The notes under the pieces were generated by a model. It was given only the letters and a program-made list of their open reading frames with translations, had not been told where the DNA came from and made no database searches. Source: Telluria beijingensis (GTDB lineage: Bacteria; Pseudomonadota; Gammaproteobacteria; Burkholderiales; Burkholderiaceae_D). Taken from it: DNA of 64,000 nt. The DNA lies in assembly GCF_030770395.1 (NCBI RefSeq), contig NZ_CP132480.1:3615802-3679801 (forward strand), in the 5' to 3' direction. A program made the translations under genes and the position numbers. This document shows positions 53,636-62,794 of the stretch, piece after piece (positions within the stretch are counted from its first letter, which is position 1; every line of letters begins with the position of its first letter).

Positions 53636-54448
53636 TCAATCCCTTCCCAGCTCTTCGCCCAGTTCTTTCCCGCGCGCCGCCGCCGCCTGCATCGCGGCGA
53701 CGATCGCTTCCTTTACTCCAGCCGCCTCCATGCTGCTGATCGCCGCATGCGTCGTGCCGCCCTTCGACGTCACGCGCTGGCGCAGCACCTCGACCGGTTC
53801 ATCCGACTGCGCCGCCAGCTGCGCCGCGCCGGTGAACGTGGCCAGCGCCAGTTCCCTGCCCTGTTCCGCGCTCAAGCCCATCTGGCTGGCCGCCTCCTGC
53901 ATCGCTTCCAGGAAGAAGAACACGTAGGCCGGCCCGCTGCCCGACACCGCCGTCACCGGATCGATCTGCGACTCGTCGTCCAGCCACACGGTCTTGCCGA
54001 CCGCGCGCATGACCGTGTCGGCCTGCTGGCGCTGGGACTCGCTGACGCCCGGCTGGGCGGCCAGGCCGGTCACGCCCATGCCGATCAGGGCCGGCGTGTT
54101 CGGCATCGTGCGCACGATGGCGCCGTAGCCGTTCAACCAGCGCGACAGGTCGGCGCTACGGATGCCGGCCGCGATCGACAGCACCAGCTGGCGCGACAGG
54201 TGCGGCGCCAGCTCGGCCGCCACCTCGCGCATCTGCTGCGGCTTGATCGCCAGCACCACGACTTCGCTCTCCATCACCTGGTCGTCGATCGCCGTCGACG
54301 TGCGCACGCCATACTGTTGCGACAGGCGTTCCAGCGCTTCCAAGTTGCGGTCGACCACGTGGATACTGGTTCCCGAACCGGCCTGCCTGACGATGCCGGA
54401 GATGAGCGCCGCGGCCATATTGCCGCCGCCGATGAAGGTGATCTGCAT
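53636..54448 (-). CDS. proC: pyrroline-5-carboxylate reductase
   Basis: A 270-residue enzyme of proline synthesis. The nucleotide-binding start ITFIGGGNMAAALISGI, VVLAIKPQQM and VRTMPNTPALIGMGVTGL are family marks. The C-terminal ProC signature contains AVSGSGPAYVFFFLEAM and LRQRVTSKGGTTHAAI. It follows the YggS-family gene by 15 nt; the two are commonly paired. Confidence 0.97.
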   Translation of the reverse strand: MQITFIGGGNMAAALISGIVRQAGSGTSIHVVDRNLEALERLSQQYGVRTSTAIDDQVMESEVVVLAIKPQQMREVAAELAPHLSRQLVLSIAAGIRSADLSRWLNGYGAIVRTMPNTPALIGMGVTGLAAQPGVSESQRQQADTVMRAVGKTVWLDDESQIDPVTAVSGSGPAYVFFFLEAMQEAASQMGLSAEQGRELALATFTGAAQLAAQSDEPVEVLRQRVTSKGGTTHAAISSMEAAGVKEAIVAAMQAAAARGKELGEELGRD

Positions 54449-54463
54449 GTTGTCCCTTTGTTT

Positions 54464-55165
54464 TTAATCGTAATTGCGGGCGCCGAAGATGGCGCTGCCG
54501 ATGCGCACGATGGTTGCGCCTTCCGCGATCGCCGCGGTCGTATCGCCCGACATGCCCATCGATAGCGTATCGAGCGCCAGGCCATCGGCGCGCAAGGCGT
54601 CGTGCAGCTGGCGCAGGCGGGCGAAGGCGGCGCGCTGCTGCGCGGGGTCGGTCGCCTGTTCGGGAATCGCCATCAGGCCGCGCAGGCGCAGGTTCGGCAA
54701 CTGCGCCACGGCGCGCGCCAGTTCGGGCAACTCCGCCTCGGTGGCGCCGCTCTTGCTGGCCTCGCCGCTGATGTTCACCTGCAGGCAGATATTCAGCGGG
54801 CCGAGCTCGGGCGGGCGCTGTTCGGACAGCCGCTGGGCGATCTTGAGGCGCTCGACCGTGTGCACCCAGTGAAAGTTTGCCGCAATCGGCCGCGTCTTGT
54901 TGCTCTGGATCGGGCCGATGAAATGCCATTCGACCGGCGCTTCTGGTTGCGCCTGCGCGACGTTCACGATCTTGTCGAGCGCTTCCTGCAGATAGTTTTC
55001 GCCGAAGGCGGTCTGCCCGGATGCCATCGCCTCGAGCACCGCCTGCGCAGGAAACGTCTTGGAAACAGCCAGCAATTGCACCTCGCTCCGGGCGCGTCCG
55101 GCGGCCTGGACGGCCTCCCCGATTGTCGCTTCGACAGCTTGCAAGTTAGCGGCGATTATGGACAT
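54464..55165 (-). CDS. YggS family pyridoxal phosphate-binding protein
   Basis: A 233-residue alanine-racemase-fold protein. The PLP lysine lies in LLAVSKTFPA (about residue 36); FGENYLQEALDKI, WHFIGPIQSNK and LSMGMSGD are conserved. It maintains PLP balance rather than catalysing a known reaction (PLPBP/PipY family). It is divergent from pilT, with a 78-nt gap, and is transcribed with proC. Confidence 0.95.
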   Translation of the reverse strand: MSIIAANLQAVEATIGEAVQAAGRARSEVQLLAVSKTFPAQAVLEAMASGQTAFGENYLQEALDKIVNVAQAQPEAPVEWHFIGPIQSNKTRPIAANFHWVHTVERLKIAQRLSEQRPPELGPLNICLQVNISGEASKSGATEAELPELARAVAQLPNLRLRGLMAIPEQATDPAQQRAAFARLRQLHDALRADGLALDTLSMGMSGDTTAAIAEGATIVRIGSAIFGARNYD

Positions 55166-55243
55166 AATGATTTTCTATAGGAAATATTTTCGAGTGGCGC
55201 GCCAATGATGACAAACGCGCTACGGACGGCACAGGGATTATAA

Positions 55244-56287
55244 ATGGACATTTCGGAACTACTCGCCTTCTCGGTCAAGAACAAGGCCTCTGACCTGCAC
55301 CTGTCGGCCGGCCTGCCGCCGATGATCCGCGTGCATGGCGACGTGCGCCGCATTAACCTGCCGCCGCTCGAGCACAAGGACGTGCACGGCATGATCTATG
55401 ACATCATGAACGACGGCCAGCGCAAGCAGTACGAAGAAGTGCTCGAGTGCGACTTCTCGTTCGCGATTCCCGGCCTGGCGCGTTTTCGCGTCAACGCCTT
55501 CAACCAGGAACGCGGCGCCTCGGCCGTGCTGCGTACGATTCCCTCCAAGATCCTGACGCTCGAGGAACTGAACGCGCCGAAGATCTTCGCCGAACTGGCG
55601 ATGAAGCCGCGCGGCCTGGTGCTGGTGACCGGCCCGACCGGCTCCGGCAAGTCGACCACGCTGGCGGCGATGGTCAACCACCTGAACGAGAACGAATACG
55701 GCCACATCCTCACCATCGAGGACCCGATCGAGTTCGTGCACGACTCCAAGAAATGCCTGATCAACCAGCGCGAAGTGGGTCCGCACACGCTGTCGTTCAA
55801 TAACGCGCTGCGCTCGGCGCTGCGCGAAGACCCGGACGCGATCCTGGTCGGCGAATTGCGCGACCTGGAAACCATCCGCCTGGCGCTGTCGGCGGCCGAG
55901 ACCGGCCACCTGGTGTTCGGCACCCTGCACACCTCGTCGGCGGCCAAGACCATCGACCGTATCGTGGACGTGTTCCCGGCCGAAGAAAAAGAGATGGTGC
56001 GCGCGATGCTGTCCGAGTCGCTGCAGGCCGTGATCTCGCAAACCCTGCTCAAGACCAAGGACGGCTCGGGGCGCGTGGCGGCGCACGAGATCATGATCGG
56101 CACGCCGGCGATCCGTAACCTGATCCGCGAAGCCAAGATCGCCCAGATGTATTCGGCGATCCAGACCGGCAGCAACGTCGGCATGCAGACGCTGGACCAG
56201 AATCTGACGGAGCTGGTGCGCCGCAACGTGATCTCGACCGGCGCCGCGCGCGCCGCGGCCAAGATCCCGGAAAACTTCCTCGGCTAA
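55244..56287 (+). CDS. pilT: type IV pilus retraction ATPase PilT
   Basis: A 347-residue hexameric ATPase. Walker A GPTGSGKST (about residue 130), Asp box ILTIEDPIEFVHDSKKCLINQREVG, Walker B AILVGELRDLETIRLA, His box HLVFGTLHTSSAAKTIDR, and the PilT-specific AIRNLIREAKIAQMYSAIQTG near the C-terminus. It powers pilus retraction in twitching motility. It lies 10 nt before pilU. Confidence 0.97.
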   Translation: MDISELLAFSVKNKASDLHLSAGLPPMIRVHGDVRRINLPPLEHKDVHGMIYDIMNDGQRKQYEEVLECDFSFAIPGLARFRVNAFNQERGASAVLRTIPSKILTLEELNAPKIFAELAMKPRGLVLVTGPTGSGKSTTLAAMVNHLNENEYGHILTIEDPIEFVHDSKKCLINQREVGPHTLSFNNALRSALREDPDAILVGELRDLETIRLALSAAETGHLVFGTLHTSSAAKTIDRIVDVFPAEEKEMVRAMLSESLQAVISQTLLKTKDGSGRVAAHEIMIGTPAIRNLIREAKIAQMYSAIQTGSNVGMQTLDQNLTELVRRNVISTGAARAAAKIPENFLG

Positions 56288-56297
56288 GGACAACGCG

Positions 56298-57434
56298 ATG
56301 GAACGCGACCAGGCATCCAAGTTCATGTTCGACCTGCTGCGCCTGATGGTCAGCAAGGGCGGCTCCGACCTGTTCATCACCGCTGGCTTCCCGCCGGCGA
56401 TCAAGATCGACGGCCGCATGACGCCGGTGTCGAGCCAGGCGCTTACCGCCGGCCACACGGCCGACCTGGCGCGCGCGATCATGAACGACAAGCAGGCGGC
56501 CGGCTTCGAACTGACGCGCGAAGCGAATTTCGCGATCACGCCGGGCGAGCTGGGTCGCTTCCGGGTATCGAGCTTCATGCAGATGGGTTGCGTGGGCATG
56601 GTGCTGCGCGTCATCACCACCGCGATCCCCAAATTCGAAGACCTCGACCTGCCCGACACCCTGAAAGACGTCGTGATGACCAAGCGCGGCCTGGTGATCA
56701 TGGTCGGCGCCACCGGCTCGGGCAAGTCGACGACGCTGGCGGCGATGGTCGGCTACCGCAACGAGAACAGCTACGGCCACATCATTACGGTCGAGGACCC
56801 CGTGGAATTCGTCCACCCGCACCGCAATTGCGTGATCACGCAGCGCGAGGTGGGCGTCGACACCGACAGTTTCGAGGCGGCGCTCAAGAATTCGCTGCGC
56901 CAGGCGCCGGACGTGATCCAGATCGGCGAGATCCGCGACCGCGAGACGATGGAGCACGCGATCGCCTTCGCCGAGACCGGCCACCTGTGCCTGGCCACCC
57001 TGCATGCCAACAGCGCCAACCAGGCGCTGGACCGGATCATCAACTTCTTCCCCGAAGAACGCCGCCAGCAGTTGCTGATGGATCTGTCACTCAATCTGAA
57101 AGGGCTGATCTCGCAGCGGCTGATTCCGAAGAAGGAAGCCAAGGGACGGGTGGTGGCGATCGAGATCCTGTTGAACTCTCCCTTGATTTCAGACCTGATC
57201 TTCAAGGGCGAGGTGCACGAAATCAAGGAGATCATGAAGAAGTCGCGCGAGCTGGGCATGCAGACGTTTGATCAGGCGCTGTTCGACCTTTACGAGACGG
57301 ACAAGATCACCTATGAAGATGCGTTGCGCAATGCGGATTCGGTGAACGATTTGCGGTTGAACATCAAGCTCAATAGCAAGCACGCGAAGAATCGCGATTT
57401 TTCGAGCGGGACCGAGAAGCTGGGGTTAATTTGA
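56298..57434 (+). CDS. pilU: type IV pilus ATPase PilU
   Basis: A 378-residue PilT paralogue. Walker A is GATGSGKST, with IITVEDPVEFVHPHRNCVITQREVGVDT, IQIGEIRDRETMEHAI and HLCLATLHANSANQALDR. It helps PilT retract pili under load. The tail after residue 345 is basic and unconserved. It is co-transcribed with pilT. Confidence 0.96.
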   Translation: MERDQASKFMFDLLRLMVSKGGSDLFITAGFPPAIKIDGRMTPVSSQALTAGHTADLARAIMNDKQAAGFELTREANFAITPGELGRFRVSSFMQMGCVGMVLRVITTAIPKFEDLDLPDTLKDVVMTKRGLVIMVGATGSGKSTTLAAMVGYRNENSYGHIITVEDPVEFVHPHRNCVITQREVGVDTDSFEAALKNSLRQAPDVIQIGEIRDRETMEHAIAFAETGHLCLATLHANSANQALDRIINFFPEERRQQLLMDLSLNLKGLISQRLIPKKEAKGRVVAIEILLNSPLISDLIFKGEVHEIKEIMKKSRELGMQTFDQALFDLYETDKITYEDALRNADSVNDLRLNIKLNSKHAKNRDFSSGTEKLGLI

Positions 57435-57478
57435 CGGTTGGCATATAGCCACCGCCCCCCTCACCATCATCGCCGACC

Positions 57479-57583
57479 CGTCGTTCCCGCGCAGGCGGGA
57501 ACCCAAGCCCTTTGCACAGCCACCAGCACGAACGTCAGTGGCCAAGCATGCAAGCTTGGGTTCCCGCCTTCGCGGGAACGACG
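57479..57583. repeat. inverted pair of REP-like elements
   Basis: Arm 1 at 57479-57508 and arm 2 at 57554-57583 are near-exact inverted copies. Each contains a hairpin with stem GTTCCCGC/GCGGGAAC and a 4-nt loop, flanked by ACCCAAGC or its complement. The copy at 19866-19896 is a variant of the same family. It lies between pilU and the convergent receptor gene. Confidence 0.85.
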
Positions 57584-57628
57584 TATCAGAGGCTAACAAT
57601 GGAATGACGCCGCCATTCGCAATCCAAC

Positions 57629-59818
57629 TTAGAAGCGCGACTCCAGCGTCACCCTCGCCATGGTCTGCCCTTCACTGAAACTAGTCCGGCGCAAGGTTCC
57701 GAATTCATCGGTGTAGCGCGAATCCGAAATGCCATCCTGACGCAACAGATTCGACGCCGCCAGCCGCAGCTGGTACTTCGGATTGAACTTCCACAACGCA
57801 TACACATCGAGATCGCGCCGCACGCTCTGGTAGCGCGACTGTTCCTCGTTGACCCGCACCGGGCCGCCGTTCTTGAACGCGAAGCTCGCGCCAGTGGTCA
57901 GCTTGCCGTCGCGGGTCTTGTAGTCGAGGCCCAGCGTGGCCGACAGCGGCACTTGCTGGTCCAGGTGGTTGTCCGGCCCCGGCACGGCGTCCACCTCGGA
58001 CCAGTTGCGTGACAGGCTCGCGCGCAGGTCGATTTCGGGTACATCGGCCAGCACGGCCGACAGCGGGAATTTCGCCTCCAGCTCCAGGCTGCGCGTGAGC
58101 GCGTCGCCGTCGTTGACCGGGGTCTGGATCCAGCGCCCGTCTTCCAGGATCAGCCCCTGGCGCGTGTAGTCCTCGATGCGGCGCACCGACACGCTGGCGC
58201 TGAGCAGCGCCTTGTCGGCCCACCAGTGCTCGTAGGCGGCGTCGATGCCGGTCGCCAGTTCCGGCTGCAGGTCGGGGTTGCCGCGGTAGTCAGGTTCGGT
58301 CTGGCTGTTGTTGGGCGTCGTGAAGCGGCGCGGGATCAGGTTGCTGGCCGACGGCGCCTTGAAGGTGCGGGTCAGCGCCAGGCGCACCTGGTCGCGGCTG
58401 TCCGGGATTTTATACAGCGTCTGGGCCAGCGGCGAGAACACGCTGGCGCGGTTGGTGCTGGTCTCGAAGGTATTGCCCTCGCTGGTGGTCTCCAGCCCTT
58501 CCCAGCGCAGGCCGGCATACATCGACCATTGCTTGCTCAGGTTCCACTCGTCCTGGACATACAGCGCCAGGCGCTTGATGGTGGCGTCGTAGCCTTCGTT
58601 CGACAGCACGTCGCGCCCGAGCAGCGGGAACACCTCGACCTCGCCGCGTTCGTCCTCGCGCCGCGTGTAGCCGGCATCCCAGCCCATCGCCAGCGCGTGG
58701 TCCTTCAGCCACGGCGTGGTGTACTTGCCCACCGAGGTCACGCCGCGTTCATCGGTCGCGCTCAGGACCGTGGAGTCGCGCGCCAGCCGGTCCAGGTTGT
58801 AGTCGAACTCGCGCCAGTCGCCGCGGTTGCGGGTGCCGTTCACGCCCAGCTTGAGGTCGAGCTTCGCGCCTTCTTCGAGGTTGTGCACCCAGTTCAGGTC
58901 GGAGCGCAGCATCGTGTGGCTGCCCTCGCTGTTCATGTCGCGCACGTCGTACGGCGGCGGCGCGCCCAGCGCGGTCGTGGTCACGGCATCGCCGTGGTAG
59001 TCGTTCTGGTTGTACGAGACCATGGTCTGCCAGCTGACCGTGTCGCCGTTCTCGAGCGTCCAGTTCAGGCGCGGCGTGAGGTTGAAGCCCTGCGGGCTGC
59101 CGCTGTCGGTCTGCGCGGTGCGGCGCAGTTGCGTCAGGCGGCCTTCCGGGTCGGTCTGCGTTTCCTCATAGGGTTGCGGGCGGTCGAAGGTGTAGCGCCA
59201 GACGCTCGCGCCGAGCGAGTACGACAGGCCGTCGAGACGGTCCGACATGTTCAGGCTGGCGCTCGGATTGCTGGCGTCCTCGCTCTTGCCGTAGCCGACG
59301 CGCAGCTCGCGCTGCGCCTTGCGCACCACCCGCTTAAGCACGATATTGATGGTGCCGGCGATCGACTGGGTCGAGAACTCGGCGCTGGCCGCACGCAGGA
59401 TCTCGATCCGTTCGATGACGTCGGGCGACAGCTGGTCGATATCGAAGCCTGCCGGCGCGCGCTCGCCATTGATCAGGATTTGCGTGTAGCCGCTGCCCAG
59501 GCCGCGCATGCGGATCTCGCCCGCGCCGCGACCACCGCCGCCACCGACGGTGATGCCGGGCAGGCGCTTGAAGACATCGAGCACCGAGGTGTCGCCATAG
59601 CGCTTGATCTCTTCGTTCGACACCACCATGCGGCTGGCGGTGTCGTCGCGGCGCGGGTCGTAGGAGTTGGCGTCGGCCTTGACTTCGACCTGCTGCATGG
59701 TCTCTTCGGCGAGCGGCGGCGGGTCGGATGGCGGGGCGGAGGGTGGGCTTGTTTGAGCGGCGGCGGGCAGCGCGAACAGGGCGGCGAGGATCAGCGCGAT
59801 GGGCGTCGGTCGGAGCAT
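57629..59818 (-). CDS. TonB-dependent receptor
   Basis: A 729-residue outer-membrane receptor. A signal peptide ends near LFALPAAAQ; a TonB-box-like segment QQVEVKADA precedes the plug (MVVSNEEIKRYGDTSVLDVFKRLPGITV, GGRGAGEIRMRGLG, IERIEIL, SIAGTINIVLKR). The beta-barrel ends TMARVTLESRF with the usual final Phe. The ligand is unknown; no siderophore or sugar genes adjoin. The frame is open 25 codons further up, but the ATG at 59818 starts the signal peptide. Confidence 0.93.
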   Translation of the reverse strand: MLRPTPIALILAALFALPAAAQTSPPSAPPSDPPPLAEETMQQVEVKADANSYDPRRDDTASRMVVSNEEIKRYGDTSVLDVFKRLPGITVGGGGGRGAGEIRMRGLGSGYTQILINGERAPAGFDIDQLSPDVIERIEILRAASAEFSTQSIAGTINIVLKRVVRKAQRELRVGYGKSEDASNPSASLNMSDRLDGLSYSLGASVWRYTFDRPQPYEETQTDPEGRLTQLRRTAQTDSGSPQGFNLTPRLNWTLENGDTVSWQTMVSYNQNDYHGDAVTTTALGAPPPYDVRDMNSEGSHTMLRSDLNWVHNLEEGAKLDLKLGVNGTRNRGDWREFDYNLDRLARDSTVLSATDERGVTSVGKYTTPWLKDHALAMGWDAGYTRREDERGEVEVFPLLGRDVLSNEGYDATIKRLALYVQDEWNLSKQWSMYAGLRWEGLETTSEGNTFETSTNRASVFSPLAQTLYKIPDSRDQVRLALTRTFKAPSASNLIPRRFTTPNNSQTEPDYRGNPDLQPELATGIDAAYEHWWADKALLSASVSVRRIEDYTRQGLILEDGRWIQTPVNDGDALTRSLELEAKFPLSAVLADVPEIDLRASLSRNWSEVDAVPGPDNHLDQQVPLSATLGLDYKTRDGKLTTGASFAFKNGGPVRVNEEQSRYQSVRRDLDVYALWKFNPKYQLRLAASNLLRQDGISDSRYTDEFGTLRRTSFSEGQTMARVTLESRF

Positions 59819-59919
59819 CGGAATCGGGAACGGAGTGGACGGCAATCCCCGTATTCTGTCACAGCTTGCCGCGCCCACGCCTACTTGCCGCAATTATTCG
59901 CGTGGCATGGCGCCCGTAT

Positions 59920-62160
59920 TTACCGGGGTCCCGGTCCCATGCCGCCACCCGGCGGCCCGAAGCCCGGCCCGCGCGGACCACGGCCGCTGCCGAAGCTGCC
60001 GAAGCGGTACGACAGTCCCACATAGACCAGGCGCCCATCCTGGCGGCGGATGCTGTATTCGCGCAGGCGGTCGGTCTCGGTGATCGATTCGGTTTTCTGC
60101 GAATCGAAGATGTCGTTGATGTTGACGACCAGGCTCAGGGCCTGGCTCAGGTTGCGCCGGTAGTTGAGGTCCGCGGTGCGGGTCGGCTGGCGGTAACCCT
60201 CGCCGAACAGCGTCTTGCCCTGGGCATTGAGCACCAGTTGCAGGCTGTTGGCCGGGTCGAACTGGTAGCTGAAACGCGCGCGGCCGGCGATCGAGGTCGC
60301 GCTGCGCTTGTCGTCGTTGACGTTGCCCAGCACCGACTGCTCGGAATAGCCGATATTGCCGCTGGCATTGATCGTCAGCTTCGGCGTGGCGCGGCCGCTG
60401 AACGAGAATTCGAGGCCGCCCGAATTGCTGCTGCCGGCGTTCTCGCGCGTGGTGAGCAGGACGGTGTCGGAGATGAAGTAGCGGCGCTCCGAGATCAGGT
60501 CCGTATCGCGGCGCGCATACAGGCGCACATTGGTCTCGACATTGCCCAGCTTCGTCTCGACGCCGAGTTCGAGCGAGTCGGACTCGGTCGGCATCAGGTC
60601 CGGATTGCCCGACGAGACATTCAGTTCGTCGCGGTAGATCACGAAAGGATTCAGGTCCGAGGCGCCGGGACGGCGGATGCGGTGCGCGTAGCTCAGGCGC
60701 AGCGCGGTCTGGTCCGACAGGTCATAGGTGAGGAAGGCGCTGGGGATCGCTTCCAGGTAGTGGTTGCCGGCCTTGATGCCGGTGGTGACCTGGTCGATGT
60801 CGAGATCGGTGTATTCGGTGCGCAGGCCGCCCAGCACGCCCCATTTCTCGCCCAGTCGCATCTGGTAAGTACCGTACAGCGCCAGCGTGGTGTCGACCAG
60901 CTCGAAACGGTTGGTGCGCGCACCGTTCACGCTTTCGAACAGGGTGCCCGGATCGATGTCCAGGAAGCGGGTATCGATCACGCTGCTGTTACGGGCGACC
61001 TTGTAGCCCAGCCTGAGCACACCCGACTCGCCCGGCCGCTCGTAGTCGCCGGTGAAGTCGACGATGCGGGTCTGGTTCAGGTTGTCCTGGCGGGTCAGCG
61101 GCTCGGGCGCGTTGATCGGGCGCACCGAGTAATCGTTGGCGAAGCGGACGTCGGCCTCGTTGCGGGTACCGGACAGGCGCAGGTCGGTCTTGAAGATTTC
61201 GCCCGGCGCCTCGCCCTTGTGGTCCAGGCCCGCGCTCAGGGTGTAGTTGCGGCCATTGGTGTCGCGCGCGGTCGAACGCGGGTATTCGCTCTCGACCGCC
61301 CCGCTCGCGTCAGTGCCGCGGTAACGCTCCGACGACAGGCCCTCCTGGCTGGTGGCGCTGAAGTTGGCCTTGAGCGAGATGACATCCTTCTCGCCCAGGT
61401 TGTAGTTGAGCGAGCCGTTGAAGCCGGCGGCGTCGGTGTCGTTTTCGCTGGTCGACGTCTGTACGCTGCTGGCCACGGCGCCGGTCGCCGGGTCGATGCG
61501 GTCGCGGGTCGTCTCGCCGGTGGAGCCGCGGCTGTCGCGGCGGCCGAACAGCGCGCCCTGCACGCTCAGGCGGCCGCCCGTGTAGCTGCCGAAGGTCGAG
61601 GCATTGAAGCGGCCTTCCTGGCCGGCGTTGGCGTTGACGACGCCGAAGCTGCCCGGCGTGCGCTCGCGCCGCATCACCAGGTTGATGATCGGCCCGCCGC
61701 CGCCTTCGTTGCCGAACTGCGCGCCGGGGTTGTTGATCACTTCCACCGACTCGAGGTCGGCGGCCGGCAGCGCGTTCAGGGCGGCGGCGCGGTTCTCGCC
61801 CTGCATCATGGCCGACGGTTTACCGTCGATGAGGATCTGCACATTGCTGCGCCCGCGCAGGGTCACGTTGCCGTCCGGGTCGACCGCGACCGACGGCACC
61901 TTGTTCAGGGTGTCGGCGATGGTGTCGTTGGTCGAGGCCGAATCGCTCTTGACGTCGTAGGCCTGGCGGTCGATGCGGTTCGACGAACGTGCGGCGCTGA
62001 CCGCGACCGTCGATTGCACCGGGACTTCGGCTTCCGGCGCCGGCACGGTGGCGGCCGGCGTGGCGGCAGGCGCCTGCTGGACGGTGGCGTGGGCGGGAGC
62101 GAGCAGCGTGCCGGCCACGATCGGCGCGAGCAGCAGGACGGAAGAACGGTGACGTGGCAT
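59920..62160 (-). CDS. TonB-dependent receptor (outer membrane beta-barrel family)
   Basis: A 746-residue receptor with a signal peptide (SSVLLLAPIVAGTLLAPAHA), a Pro/Ala-rich linker and a plug (DTIADTLNKVPSVAVDPDGNVTLRGRSNVQILIDGKPSAMM, VEVINNPGAQFGNEGGGG). The barrel belongs to the OMP_b-brl_3-like group. The last strand YVGLSYRFGSFG is followed by a Gly/Pro/Arg-rich tail (GPRGPGFGPPGGGMGPGPR), so it does not end in an aromatic residue. It lies 101 nt upstream of the other receptor gene on the same strand. Confidence 0.9.
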   Translation of the reverse strand: MPRHRSSVLLLAPIVAGTLLAPAHATVQQAPAATPAATVPAPEAEVPVQSTVAVSAARSSNRIDRQAYDVKSDSASTNDTIADTLNKVPSVAVDPDGNVTLRGRSNVQILIDGKPSAMMQGENRAAALNALPAADLESVEVINNPGAQFGNEGGGGPIINLVMRRERTPGSFGVVNANAGQEGRFNASTFGSYTGGRLSVQGALFGRRDSRGSTGETTRDRIDPATGAVASSVQTSTSENDTDAAGFNGSLNYNLGEKDVISLKANFSATSQEGLSSERYRGTDASGAVESEYPRSTARDTNGRNYTLSAGLDHKGEAPGEIFKTDLRLSGTRNEADVRFANDYSVRPINAPEPLTRQDNLNQTRIVDFTGDYERPGESGVLRLGYKVARNSSVIDTRFLDIDPGTLFESVNGARTNRFELVDTTLALYGTYQMRLGEKWGVLGGLRTEYTDLDIDQVTTGIKAGNHYLEAIPSAFLTYDLSDQTALRLSYAHRIRRPGASDLNPFVIYRDELNVSSGNPDLMPTESDSLELGVETKLGNVETNVRLYARRDTDLISERRYFISDTVLLTTRENAGSSNSGGLEFSFSGRATPKLTINASGNIGYSEQSVLGNVNDDKRSATSIAGRARFSYQFDPANSLQLVLNAQGKTLFGEGYRQPTRTADLNYRRNLSQALSLVVNINDIFDSQKTESITETDRLREYSIRRQDGRLVYVGLSYRFGSFGSGRGPRGPGFGPPGGGMGPGPR

Positions 62161-62305
62161 GACAACCCGGGAAGCTGGACAATTGAACGAGCGTGATTGT
62201 CGCACGCGATACGCCCGCAAGACGTTAAGAAATGCAAAGGGCGACAAAACCACAGGCTGCCGCGCATTGCTCTACACTGGCGTCTTTACCATCCGGGAGA
62301 GCACG

Positions 62306-62788
62306 ATGAACGCCTACGATTTCAACGCCACCGCCCTCGACGGCCAGCCGGTCGACCTGGACCGCTATCGCGGCAAGGCGCTCCTGATCGTCAATACCGC
62401 CAGCGCCTGCGGCTTCACCCCGCAATACCAGGGCCTCGAGGAACTGCAGCGCCAGTACGCCGAGCGCGGCCTGGTGGTGCTGGGCTTCCCCTGCAACCAG
62501 TTCGGCCACCAGGAACCGGGAAGCGAGGCCGAGATCGGCGCCTTCTGCGAAAAGAACTACGGCGTCACCTTCCCGATGTTCGCCAAGATCGACGTCAATG
62601 GCGACGACGCCCATCCGCTGTTCCGCTTCCTGAAGGGCGAGGCGCCGGGCGTGCTGGGGACCGAGGGAATCAAGTGGAACTTCACCAAATTCCTGGTCGA
62701 CCGCCACGGCGCCGTGGTCAAGCGCTACGCGCCGGCCACCAAGCCCGAAGACCTGAAGGGGGATATCGAGAAGCTGCTGGCGGCGTGA
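62306..62788 (+). CDS. glutathione peroxidase
   Basis: A 160-residue thioredoxin-fold peroxidase. The active Cys replaces selenocysteine in NTASACGFTPQYQGLE (C35); the Gln is in GFPCNQFGHQEPG and the Trp in KWNFTKFLVD. It reduces peroxides using glutathione or thioredoxin. An in-frame stretch upstream to 62159 is not conserved. It is divergent from the receptor gene. Confidence 0.96.
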   Translation: MNAYDFNATALDGQPVDLDRYRGKALLIVNTASACGFTPQYQGLEELQRQYAERGLVVLGFPCNQFGHQEPGSEAEIGAFCEKNYGVTFPMFAKIDVNGDDAHPLFRFLKGEAPGVLGTEGIKWNFTKFLVDRHGAVVKRYAPATKPEDLKGDIEKLLAA

Positions 62789-62794
62789 GACCGC

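Noticed and set aside
59728..62196. Plus-strand open frame of 822 codons opposite the TonB receptor
   Set aside because: Shadow of the receptor gene; repetitive Val/Ala/Arg composition and no ribosome site or family motif.
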